From: an uncultured Veillonella sp.
Lineage (GTDB): Bacteria > Bacillota > Negativicutes > Veillonellales > Veillonellaceae
NCBI GenBank assembly: GCA_900550175.1
Contig: URQX01000002.1
Coordinates: 1-64,000, forward strand
Direction of reading: 5' to 3'
DNA: 64,000 nt
Each line of letters opens with the position of its first letter. The stretch's first letter is position 1. Positions 44,066 to 54,431 of the stretch are shown piece after piece. Below the pieces are notes generated by a model. The model saw only the letters and a program-made list of their open reading frames with translations, made no database searches and was not told the origin of the DNA. A program made the translations under genes and the position numbers.

Positions 44066-46303
44066 CTATCTAAACATATAGGTCATATATTTCTCTACAT
44101 TCTCTACAGACTCACTTAATTGGCGATGTAATATTTCATATTTACCTTGATTTCCTTTACATTGAGCAAATCTTAACTCACCATAGGTCATGATATTGCT
44201 AATCGCTGGACCTGCATTCACAACAGAGCGTTCTATACAAGATCTAAAATATTCTGCATCTACCTTATAACCCTTTTCATAAGCTAACAATGCAAGGTAT
44301 ATGAATATCAGTTCCCACGGATGACCTTTAGGAGCTGCATCTAAAGTGGCCCCTACGGTACGGCCTAACTTAATGAGGGCTTCCATAAGTTCCTTATTTA
44401 TTCCTGCTCTATAAAACTGATACAACGCCTTAATATATACATATAATGCATAGCTTTCGTGTTGAACTATTTTTTCATCACTAGTCATATTCAGCAAAAA
44501 TGCTAATTGATCTACCATATTAGGGTGACCACCAAAATAGTTAGGTGCCCATCGTTCATAGGAATCTTGCTGTTTCGCATCAATATAATAGTGCAACAAA
44601 TAGGATACTGTTCGATAATAATCATCTGTATCTACAGTAAATATGTCTATGGCTGGCAAGAAATACGACTCTGCCTCAGGTCGTTCCATATAAGCGTACA
44701 CTTGACCGAGTTGACTATAGGACTGTCCAAGACTGATAGCCTGTTTCCCCATCGGTAATGAATCACGTATATGTTGTATTTGTTCCTCCACATCAACAAC
44801 GTACTTAGCAAGCTCCAAAGCCTCTTCATATTTATAGCAATCTATTTTTGCTACAATGCGACGGCGAACAGTTTCCATATACGTTTCAAGTGGCACTGTA
44901 TGAGTGAGGGCCTGGCATTTTTCAAAACAAGCTACAGATACATCGCTTTTACCAAGATGATTAAAGGCCGTCATACCACCATCATAAAAGGCATATACTA
45001 ATGCTTTATCTACACAGGACATATCCTTGATATCTTCTAAGATATACTCAAGCTGTTGGTATAGATAATGCAATTTGCCTTCATCAAGACGACTCTGATT
45101 CGCATAATTCACAAAGGATTCAATCGCTCGTTCGATAGCCTCTCTATTATCTACACTATGAATGAGTTCCTCCACAAAGGGGAACCAATTCGTTTCATAA
45201 TAGGATTTAAATTTGCTATCACAACATTTCCCATCGTAAAGATGACATAGCGCACCATAATAGTCCTCATTATGATATGCTTTCATAGCCTGCTCAAAAT
45301 AGGTATCAATATCATCATACACAAATATATAATTAGTATATTTCGGATTGATTTGATTAGCAAAATCTACCAGTGTTTTGAATTTGAATATATCTTTAGT
45401 ATCTCGTTCAGCACCGTAGTAAATAAAATTACCACAGATATGTCCAGCTAAGTATAGGAATGCAAAATTAGCAGTCGTCTCTGGACGGTCATCATCATAC
45501 TGAACAGAAACAGATTTCAACTGTACTACGTCTAAATCCGGGCGATTAAACTCAATCATACGTCGATCTAAAGCAGCACGATAGGTGAAGTCATTCCCCA
45601 CTTGATAGGTAATAATTCCCTCTTTTTTTAATTGCTCATTCTGAAAGTCGTATGGCTTATAGCCCAAACGACGATACTCTGCCAAACGATCATATTCAGT
45701 TTCTTTCACATCTACTAATTGTGATGCTAAATGCAACTGAACACGATTATTATGTAGCGCAAACGGATTAGATAGTACAAGGCGAGATACTAAACTATCC
45801 GCCATATGCCAGTATAAATTACTTGCTACACCATCATGCAACAACTCACTCATATAAGGCCGAAGAAACTGTTTTTTCCCCGCTTCACTTTTCAACATAA
45901 GCGTAATAGCATAGTGACCAATACGAGGCATACCCACGAGATTTTGCCCTTTATAAGTGCCATCAGCTAGAAACTCTGGTAAAGCAGCATCGAGTGCATC
46001 TCGATAACGCTTCATATTTCTTCTTATCTGTGAGCTATTTTGAATACTACCCCCTGCTTCAATAGTATCCTCAGAATCATCCTCTTTAGTATCCCCAAAG
46101 AATCCTTGTGGATAATCACTGTTTGAGGCCTCTGCTACAGCTCTAAAAAAACGATCTAAACGAATTTGTTCATTACGCAGATCCTGCTCGCTGCCTTCAT
46201 CATCATACACAATGCCAGTAATAAAATGGATGTGCTTTAAACTATCTTTCTTCTGCCCTAAATGATGAAAGTCCCCATATTCATTCAATGCGATTGTTAA
46301 CAT
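44066..46303 (-). CDS. DUF3800-like/TPR protein 2 (745 aa)
   Basis: The start at 46303 is chosen because GGGGGTAGT precedes MLTIALNEYGDFHHLG. The protein is a paralogue of 41855-44038 throughout: FITGIVYDDEGSEQDLRNEQ, LPEFLADGTYKGQNLVGMPR, HMADSLVSRLVLSNPFALHN and a similar TPR half. The opening Asp is Asn (ALNEYGD) and YLADTIC has become YLAGHIC, so two putative acidic active-site positions are altered. This suggests a diverged, perhaps inactive, partner that might form a heteromer. Confidence 0.6.
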   Translation of the reverse strand: MLTIALNEYGDFHHLGQKKDSLKHIHFITGIVYDDEGSEQDLRNEQIRLDRFFRAVAEASNSDYPQGFFGDTKEDDSEDTIEAGGSIQNSSQIRRNMKRYRDALDAALPEFLADGTYKGQNLVGMPRIGHYAITLMLKSEAGKKQFLRPYMSELLHDGVASNLYWHMADSLVSRLVLSNPFALHNNRVQLHLASQLVDVKETEYDRLAEYRRLGYKPYDFQNEQLKKEGIITYQVGNDFTYRAALDRRMIEFNRPDLDVVQLKSVSVQYDDDRPETTANFAFLYLAGHICGNFIYYGAERDTKDIFKFKTLVDFANQINPKYTNYIFVYDDIDTYFEQAMKAYHNEDYYGALCHLYDGKCCDSKFKSYYETNWFPFVEELIHSVDNREAIERAIESFVNYANQSRLDEGKLHYLYQQLEYILEDIKDMSCVDKALVYAFYDGGMTAFNHLGKSDVSVACFEKCQALTHTVPLETYMETVRRRIVAKIDCYKYEEALELAKYVVDVEEQIQHIRDSLPMGKQAISLGQSYSQLGQVYAYMERPEAESYFLPAIDIFTVDTDDYYRTVSYLLHYYIDAKQQDSYERWAPNYFGGHPNMVDQLAFLLNMTSDEKIVQHESYALYVYIKALYQFYRAGINKELMEALIKLGRTVGATLDAAPKGHPWELIFIYLALLAYEKGYKVDAEYFRSCIERSVVNAGPAISNIMTYGELRFAQCKGNQGKYEILHRQLSESVENVEKYMTYMFR

Positions 46304-46400
46304 ACTACCCCCACATATACGCATACTATAATATATATTCATATTGTATCATCTTATCTTCATAATCAAAACAAGAAAAGAACTAAATATTTTGCATACA

Positions 46401-46430
46401 AAAAGAGCCCTCTAAATAGAGGGCTTTCAC
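46401..46430 (-). terminator. Terminator of 46430-46876
   Basis: Minus strand AAAGCCCTCTATTTAGAGGG followed by CTCTTTTTG: a strong hairpin with a T-run. Confidence 0.8.
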
Positions 46431-46876
46431 TATTTGTTGGTGCTTAAATCTGTAGAGCCATAACGATTAATCATATCTTGTGAGAAATATGAGCCAAACT
46501 CTTTGTAATAAGCATAATTAGCATAAATATAATCTACAGAACCAACTACATTCACATCTAGATAAGATGAATTATACGTATATGGCAATTTAGTGCCCAT
46601 ATACAAAATAATTGGCTTCTTTTGAATAGTTTTATTAATTAAGTCATATTTATAAAAGTATGTAATATAGGCAATATCTTCATACTTAGGTGATTTTACT
46701 GCCATTGTAGCCTTAATCATTCTCATTGTACTACTTTGACCAGCTAATTGAATCGAATCCTTATCAATATGATGCATAGTTCCATTAGCCTGTAAAGGCA
46801 CTACAAAAGACCTAGCAAAAGCACTAGGCACACACACTATACAAACAATAATAATTGCTAAAATCAACCTAACCAT
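46430..46876 (-). CDS. Secreted surface-adhesin E-like protein (148 aa)
   Basis: A signal peptide (MVRLILAIIIVCIVCVPSAF) is followed by VVPLQANGTMHHIDKDSIQL, the (Y/H)IDxDSI segment of the small exported family, and an ANYAYYKEFGSYFSQDMINR tail similar to the 936 gene. It lies between the DUF3800-like genes and the old end of array 3. Confidence 0.7.
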   Translation of the reverse strand: MVRLILAIIIVCIVCVPSAFARSFVVPLQANGTMHHIDKDSIQLAGQSSTMRMIKATMAVKSPKYEDIAYITYFYKYDLINKTIQKKPIILYMGTKLPYTYNSSYLDVNVVGSVDYIYANYAYYKEFGSYFSQDMINRYGSTDLSTNK

Positions 46877-46974
46877 TACTATACTCCATAATTTTAAACA
46901 CCATTATGTTACTGAAAACAGTAAATATTTTTACAACGTGATATTAGGATTAACAAACCAACTAATATATTTAG

Positions 46975-49900
46975 GCTTCAATACCGTAAACGGTAGGTAC
47001 TGTTGCAACGACTAGCTACCATCAAATGAGAATAACGGCGCTATCGATGTTTCAATACCGTAGACGGTAAGTACTGTTGTCTTATCACCTTTGTTTTACC
47101 TTCTCTTCGTTCAGGTAAGAGAAGTGCGGACCTCATCGTCGCTTTGCTCCTCTGCCGTCTCACACCCTTCGGCGCATACCGTGAACGGTAGGTACTGTTA
47201 TCTTATCACCTTTATTTTACCCTCGCTTCGCTCAGGTAAGAGATGTGCGGACTTCATCGTCGCTTTGCTCCTCTGCTGCCTCGCACCCTTCGGCGCATAC
47301 CGTGAACGGTAGGTACTGTTGCAACTATTAACGGCAAAGATACTGCAATCAACGCAGGCGTGTTTCAATACCGTAAACAGTAGGTGCTGTTGCAACCGTT
47401 GGTGCTATTGCAGTAGCAACAGGCACAGTAGATGCGTTTCAATACCGTAAACGGTAAGGACTGTTGCAACTGTCATGATAGGGAGGAAAACATCATGAAA
47501 AAGTTAAAGTTTCAATACCGTAAACGGTAGGTGCTGTTGCAACCTGAATACGGAAAATACTTTACGTCTCCGATTGGAGAGTTTCAATACCGTGAACGGT
47601 AGGTGCTGTTGCCTTATCACCTTTGTTTTACCCTCGCTTCGCTCAGGTACTTGAGATGTGCGGACTTCATCGTCGCTCTGCTCCTCTGCTGTCTCGCACC
47701 CTTCGGCGCATACCGTAAACGATAGGTGCTGTTGCAACTGTTTTATATATAAGTGGTCTCGGAGCTAAAGTTCGGTTTCAATATCGTAAACGGTAAGCAC
47801 TGTTGCAACACAATTCAGTGATCAGCTAACGCCCAAAGAGGTGTACGAGTTTCAATACCGTAAACGGTAAGCACTGTTGCAACTTCACACATGAGACTCC
47901 TGCAGTTATTGGTTCTCAGCCACTGTTTCAATACCGTAAACGGTAGGTGCTGTTGCCTTATCACCTTTGTTTTACCTTCTCTTCGTTCAGGTAAGAGAAG
48001 TGCGGACTTCATCGTCGCTTTGCTCCTCTGCTGCCTCGCACCCTTCGGCGCATACCGTAAACGGTAGGTACTGTTGTCTTATCACCTTTGTTTTACCTTC
48101 GCTTCGCTCAGGTACTTGAGATGTGCGGACCTCATCGTCGCTTTGCTCCTCTGCTGTCTCGCACCCTTCGGCGCATACCGTAAACGGTAGGTACTGTTGC
48201 TTAATTACCTTCGTTTTACCTTCTCTTCGTTCAGGTAAGAGATGTGCGGACCTCATCGTCGCTCTGCTCCTCTGCTGTCTCGCACCCTTCGGCGCATACC
48301 ATAAATGGTAGGTGCTGTTGCAACAGGAAAAAAGTCATGAAAAAAGTTAATTTATTATTAGGTGTTTCAATACCGTAAACGGTAGGTACTGTTGCTTCAT
48401 CATCTTCGTTTTACCTTCGCTTTGCTCAGGTACTTGAAATGTGCGGACTTCATCGTCGCTTTGCTCCTCTGCTGTCTCGCACCCTTCGGCACATACCGTG
48501 AACGGTAGGTGCTGTTGCAACTTACGTCCAGATTTTGTGCATGAGCAATCTGCGTTTCAATACCGCAAGCGGTAGGTGCTGTTGCAACTATATGCGAAGC
48601 AATGGACGCAAGCGTTATTTGAAGAAAGTTTCAATACCGTAAACGGTAGGTGCTGTTGCAACCTACACATGAAGTTACTCATGAAGTAACAGTACGTAGT
48701 AGGTTTCAATACCGTAAACGGTAAGAGCTGTTGCAACCACAAAACGTTCGGCATGGATTACACCATCTTCCATACGTTTCAATACTGTAAACGGTAAGAG
48801 CTGTTGCAACTGAATGGATTTAAAGCTCCATTCTGGCCAGAAGAAACGTTTCAATACCGTGAACGGTAGGTACTATTACAACTCTATCTTAAAAACAATC
48901 TTAGGTACATCTACTAATACAGTTTCAATACCGTAAACGGTAAGAGCTGTTGCAACTAAATTAGTTTCGGGCATGGCCCTTGGAATTGATAGGTTTCAAT
49001 ACCGTAAACAGTAGGTGCTGTTGCTTCATCATCTTCGTTTTACCTTCTCTTCGCTCAGGTACTTGAGATGTGCGGACTTCATCGTCGCTTTGCTCCTCTG
49101 CTGTCTCGCACCCTGCGGCGCATACCTTAAACGGTAAGTACTATTGCAACACCTGAGAATAACCTAAACCGGATTGCACAAGCAGCGTTTCAATACCATG
49201 AACGATAAGGACTGTTGCAACAAGAAGTAGTCTATCAAGAAGACCGTTTCGGAGTACCATGGTTTCAATACCGAAAACGGTAAGTGCTGTTACAACGCGA
49301 GTCATGGATAACGACACAGACGGATGTATAGTAATGTTTCAATACTGTAAACAGTAAGTGCTATTATCTTTATATTACCTTTGCTCCTCTTCTGTCTCAC
49401 ACTCTGCGGCGCATACCGCAAGCAGTAGGTGTTGTTTCAACAAGGAAGATAATAAAAAAGTGGCTACCAATTATAACAGCGTTTCAATACCGCAAGCGGT
49501 AGTTGCTATTACCTTATCAGCTTCGTTTTACCTTCTCTTCGTTCAGGTACTTGAGATGTGCGGACTTCATCGTCGCTTTGCTCCTCTGCTGTCTCGCACC
49601 CTTCGGCACATACCGTAAACGGTATGTACTATTGCAACATATGAATACTTTGATGGTTCAGCCTTGTTTAATGTGTTTCAATACCGTAAACGGTAAGCAC
49701 TGTTGCAACTTGTTCTATCTAACTCTATGACATCTATCGTCATCACGTTTCAATACCGTAAACGGTAAGCACTGTTGCAACTAAAACAGCCTCGGCATGG
49801 ATCTCCTTCCTCAGCTTGTTTCAATACCGTAAACGGTAAGTACTGTTGCAACTGGGAAGTTATTTCTCCAGTGAAAATTCAGTAACTGGAGAGTTTCAAT

Positions 49901-52085
49901 ACCGTAAACGGTAAGTACTGTTGCAACGCAACGAATTTTATCGTTATTTAATGAATAACTACCGAGGGTTTCAATACCGTAAACGGTAAGTACTGTTGCA
50001 ACTTGGGCATGGAAGGAGGTGACTAGGAACGCCAACGCTGTCGCGTTTCAATACCGTAAACGGTAAGTACTGTTGCAACTTTGAACATAAGAGAGGTAGA
50101 TATTTTGTAATTTTTCATTGTTTCAATACCGTAAACGGTAAGCACTGTTGCAACGTATTACACGTCAATCCGAGTTATCCGGTTTTGACATGTTTCAATA
50201 CCGTAAACGGTAAGGACTGTTGCAACTTACAGAGCAAATGTCCACTGGTAAACTGTTCTATTTTTGTTTCAATACCGTAAACGGTAGGTGCTGTTGCAAC
50301 TTGTATTCTCACGTCATGATGTGAATATGAATAAGTGTTTCAATACCGTAAACGGTAGGTGCTGTTGCAACCGTTGGTGCTATTGCAGTAGCAACAGGCA
50401 CAGTAGATGCGTTTCAATACCGTAAACGGTAGATACTGTTGCTTCATCATCTTCGTTTTACCTTCTCTTCGTTCAGGTAAGAGAAGTGCGGACTTCATCG
50501 TCGCTTTGCTCCTCTGCCGTCTCGCACCCTGCGGCGCATACCGTAAACGGTAGGTACTGTTGCTTCATCACCTTTGTTTTACCCTCGCTTCGCTCAGGTA
50601 CTTGAGATGTGCGGACTTCATCGTCGCTTTGCTCCTCTGCTGTCTCGCACCCTTCGACGCATACCGTAAACGGTAGGTGCTGTTGCAACCAGTAAAAATA
50701 AGGAAATCACATCTCCTTTATTTTACAAGTTTCAATACCGTAAACAGTAAGCACTGTTGCAACTGAGATTTATGCACCAGGTCTTGAGGACCAAGAAATG
50801 TTTCAATACCGTAAACAGTAAGCACTGTTGCAACGTCATCGTAGACGAAGCTAAGTCTTCTTGGTCTGAATTAAGTTTCAATACCGTAAACGGTAAGCAC
50901 TGTTGCAACCAAGGAACTAAAACAAGCAACTGAGTTCTTCAAGTTTCAATACCGTAAACGGTAAGCACTGTTGCTTCATCATCTTCGTTTCACCTTCGCT
51001 TTGCTCCTCTGCTGTCTCGCCCCCTGCGGCACATACCGTAAACGGTAAGTGCTATTGCTTTATCACCTTTGTCTTACCCTCGCTTCGCTCAGGTAAGAGA
51101 TGTGCGGACTTCATCGTCGCTTTGCTCCTCTGCTGTCTCGCACCCTTCGGTGCATACCGTAAACGGTAGGTGCTGTTGCAACTGAATTAATAAACAAGAC
51201 CCCTCACGAAATTACTATGTTTCAATACCGTAAACGGTAGGTACTGTTGCAACTCTAACACAACTAGACAAGGCGCTATAGTAATTGGCACACAGTTTCA
51301 ATACCGTAAGCAGTAAGGGCTATTACCTAATCACCTTTGTTTTACCTTCGCTTCGCTCAGGTAAGAGAAGTGCGAACCTCATCGTCGCTTTGCTCCTCTA
51401 CTGTCTCGCACACTACGGCGCATACCGTAAACGGTAAGTACTATTGCTGATCACCTTTGTTTTACCTTCGCTTCGCTCAGGTACTTGAGATGTGCGGGCT
51501 TCATCGTCGCTTTGCTCCTCTGCTGTCTCGCACCCTTCGGCGCATACCGTAAACAGTAGGTGCTGTTGCAACGGGTTATGAATTCGTGCCATATATTCGT
51601 GAGTTTGAGTTTCAATACCGCAAACAGTAGGTGCTGTTGCAACACCACAATGGAATTAATACTGTGGGCTTGCACCACAGTACGTTTCAATACCGTAAAC
51701 GGTAAGGACTGTTGCAACATAACGCAGCTAAAATCGGTCGCGCAAAAGACTATAAAAAGTTTCAATACCGTAAACGGTAAGCACTGTTGCAACTTGCTAA
51801 TAATGTTCCTGAGTTAATTTTTGCGTTATTACAGGTTTCAATACCGTAAACGGTAAGCACTGTTGCAACTATAAGTATAATTAGAACTGTCGGGCCCTGA
51901 CTCTGCGTTTCAATACCGTAAACGGTAAGCACTGTTGCAACCCTCGAAAGTGGGGATACTACAACAGCATCCGTTGCTAAGTTTCAATACCGTAAACGGT
52001 AAGCACTGTTGCAACTTCCATTGGTTCTGTATTAGAAGATAAATTTTACAGTTTCAATACCGTAAACGGTAAGCACTGTTGCAAC
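46975..52085 (-). CRISPR. CRISPR array 3 (longest)
   Basis: The repeats are like those of arrays 1 and 2, mostly of the CCGTAAACGG type. Read on the minus strand they start GTTGCAACAGTGCTTACCGT and end ATTGAAAC. Spacers are about 32-41 bp. By eye there are 16 copies of the 96-bp element, three of them shortened (near 49370, 51000 and similar). None lies in the last 500 bp before the leader. A 39-bp spacer (CGTTGGTGCTATTGCAGTAG...) occurs at 47397 and again at 50372. A spacer near 49442 is a close variant of the one at 31830 in array 2. Confidence 0.97.
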
Positions 52086-52267
52086 AGCGGGTCTTAGAAG
52101 TCCAGTATTCATGGGGCTTAAAATTAGGTTTTGGAAAACCTCATACCGTAAACGGTCAAAACGTGTTCCCATTTGATCAGAAATGCCGATGAGCATAGGT
52201 AAATACTGGTGGTAAATGATTTTTCTAAGGTTACAGTAATTATAAGGGTTTCTCGATTTTACGTCAA
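52086..52267 (-). promoter_or_regulatory. Leader and promoter of array 3
   Basis: It has the same structure as leader 2: an internal CATACCGTAAACGGTC near 52142 and the promoter TTGACG (52262-52267), 17 bp, TATAAT (52239-52244) on the minus strand. Confidence 0.85.
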
Positions 52268-52345
52268 TAATTTAATTCATTTTCTTTTCATTTGCTTTTA
52301 CAAAAGAATTAATTCACTTACCTACCAGTATTACCATTAATATAT

Positions 52346-53172
52346 TTAGTTAGTTAACCGACTAAGTATCGTTGGTCCACCCATTCGCATAAACATGGAT
52401 GGTCGATTATATTGAAAATCCTCATCTATCTGTATACACAAGCCTTCTTGTCCATATTGAGTAAAAATACTTTCATAATTAGGTCGAGCAAACATACCAC
52501 AGTTTGTTTGTATTGCCATGTCTGGACCTAGTTCATATAGATTACCTTCTTGTGTAACGTAGATTATAGGATTTATATTAACATTTTCAAACAACAACGC
52601 CATTACATCTAATACTGTTTTTAACTTACACTGACGAACATACAAAACGTAATACAAGATACTTTCACCAGAATCAAAAGCATGATATATCTTGTCATAG
52701 GGCACATCAAGAAATGCCAGATACTGCTGCATCGTGCGACCGTGTACCGCATGGGTGAAAGCCGGCACAAATAGGATATGATCTGCACCTAAATGCGATG
52801 CCCCTCATACTGCCAAACCCTAGTTTCTCCCTTCAGAGATATAAATAGGACATGGTGAAAGCCATATTGCTGTGTATACCAGGCTGCTATGTCTTGTAGA
52901 TCAAGCAAATTATCGGGTTGCCAACAAATTAGATTCATAGTAAAAGCTTTACTATCTATAGTGCCATGAATACAATGACGATGCCAATCTCGACCAGTCG
53001 TATACGAATATGGCAAACCTTGAGATATTTGTTTATTTACTAGTGTAAAACGATTAATTTGTGCCGCATCAACATTTGTCTCTAATGACTGACTTGGTAT
53101 AATCATTATCAACTGCTTGCCCATATAAGAGTTAATAATGTTACCAATCTGAGACTTTACATTCAAATCCAT
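52346..53172 (-). pseudogene. Frameshifted hypothetical gene next to array 3
   Basis: Two ORFs (52789-53172, 127 aa; 52346-52768, 140 aa) are joined at a run of four C on the plus strand (52801-52804). One extra base there would continue QYEG into ASHLGADHILFVPAFTHAVH and give a single protein of about 275 aa. The second ORF has no good start of its own (GTG without a ribosome binding site). The fused protein has no recognised family. It may be a real frameshift, a phase-variable tract or a sequencing error. Confidence 0.6.
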
Positions 53173-53268
53173 ATAACTTCCCCCTCACTCAGTACCATAA
53201 CTGGAATAACAAACACCATTATTACAACCTTACTATACCAAGACAAATGAGGAAAAAATTACACATAA

Positions 53269-53302
53269 AAAGACTCTACCTGTAAAGTAGAGCCTTTTTT
53301 AT
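53269..53302. terminator. Bidirectional terminator
   Basis: AAAGACTCTAC/GTAGAGCCTTTTTT forms a hairpin with T-runs on both strands. It closes the GGA-rich region on the minus strand. Confidence 0.75.
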
Positions 53303-53415
53303 GTCTCCCCTATGTTATTGTCTCCCTATAGTGCCTCCTCTCTTTCTCCCCTATTACTTTATCTCCCCTACTAGTTCGTTTCTCCCCTGGCCTCCTAGTT
53401 CGTCTCTCCCCTAGT
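53303..53415 (-). ncRNA. GGA-rich RNA segment
   Basis: On the minus strand about eight GGGGAGA/AGGAGG motifs occur in 110 nt between the stop of 53419-54027 and the terminator. The pattern resembles CsrA-sequestering RNAs, but could be a 3' UTR or a simple repeat. No ORF is present. Confidence 0.35.
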
Positions 53416-53418
53416 GTT

Positions 53419-54027
53419 TTATCTTGTTAGGTCTCTCCAGGCGATAAATAGTTCTGCCACGACTTGTGGGTTTTGACTGAGTTTGATGCGGGCTAGCATT
53501 TTGCGCACGTAGTTGCAGTGTTCTAGCATGGCTTCGTTCAGTTTGTGTTTGACGTGACGTGGGGCTTGGTACACCAAGATTGGTTTAAAGTCGCCCACAT
53601 GAATGTAGCTCGTATCTGGATCTGGACCATCTGTAACGATGTATTTATAAGGTATGGCTACATTAAATAGTCCGTATACCACGTCCTTACCGACAGGGCG
53701 CCGACATTTAATATGGCAAAAGGTTAGATGCGGACCATAGGTCTTAGGCGCCGTATAGTTACTACGTCGACCATCACTGGTCATAATGTAATTTGGCCGT
53801 AGACCTTCTTGCAGAGCCAACTCCCGCAAAATAATGCGGATTGGTAGATGTACCAATTCTTGACGGCCATCTACAAAATAGCACATCGTACTATCTCCAC
53901 CGTCAGGTTCATAGATAGGAATAAAACAAACAATATGATTCTTTGGATTCGTATAAATTAAATCCAAATTCTCTCCTTTAGATAGCCACTTGGCCATTGT
54001 TTCTGGTACTTCATTATTTGTCATCAT
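53419..54027 (-). CDS. Hypothetical protein (202 aa)
   Basis: The soluble protein starts MMTNNEVPETMAKWLSKGEN. It contains YFVDGRQELVHLPIRIILRE and NYIMTSDGRRSNYTAPKTYG then KCRRPVGKDVVYGLFNVAIP. The basic centre might bind nucleic acid, and a faint likeness to ComK was considered but is not convincing. GGGGAGAG lies 7 bp before the ATG at 54027. It follows the sigma-like gene on the same strand after a 400-bp gap. Confidence 0.6.
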   Translation of the reverse strand: MMTNNEVPETMAKWLSKGENLDLIYTNPKNHIVCFIPIYEPDGGDSTMCYFVDGRQELVHLPIRIILRELALQEGLRPNYIMTSDGRRSNYTAPKTYGPHLTFCHIKCRRPVGKDVVYGLFNVAIPYKYIVTDGPDPDTSYIHVGDFKPILVYQAPRHVKHKLNEAMLEHCNYVRKMLARIKLSQNPQVVAELFIAWRDLTR

Positions 54028-54431
54028 AGGAATTCTCTCCCCTCAACTTAGGAACATTCCTTTCAACAATACAATGAACACGTGTTCTGTGAAAGCAGAT
54101 TCGCATGCTTTAATCTGCTGTTGATTTAATTGTATATCACACTGTATAATTTGTAAATATATACACAAAACTATAGAAATTTATGTAAAATTAAAGACTT
54201 TAAGATCTTGTAAAACTAATAATTACATATATGCGTCAATATTTTCTCATTTATATTGAGAACTGCATATTTTATGTATATCTGTTAATCGCGATTAATG
54301 TAATTATACGAAAATCAGAATATAAATAAGAAATAAAATTATATTAACACATGCACAGTACACTAACTCCCCTTAGTGCTTGCATCCTATACATTCAAGG
54401 TGGAGCTAGCTCAATAGACTAAAAAGTTGGT
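54028..54431. other. AT-rich intergenic region
   Basis: A 400-bp AT-rich gap precedes 53419-54027 and follows the sigma-like gene. It contains one GTGAAAGC octamer (54089). No ORF, hairpin or consensus promoter was made out with confidence. Confidence 0.6.

Noticed and set aside
34325..48370. Ribosome binding site plus ATG sequences between repeats
   Set aside because: They lie inside spacers and copy phage gene starts; the frame ends in the next repeat.
18557..51792. Many minus-strand ORFs inside the arrays encoding AEGCETAEEQSDDEVRTSQ-type or TFTVLK-type repeats
   Set aside because: They are translations of CRISPR repeats and the 96-bp element, lack ribosome binding sites, and the element is also open in other frames.
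18413..52085. The 96-bp element as ordinary long spacers
   Set aside because: It is the same sequence about 34 times, lacks the repeat ends on both sides and is more than twice the normal spacer length.
53419..54027. ComK-like competence regulator
   Set aside because: Only scattered residues match; no diagnostic motif could be aligned.
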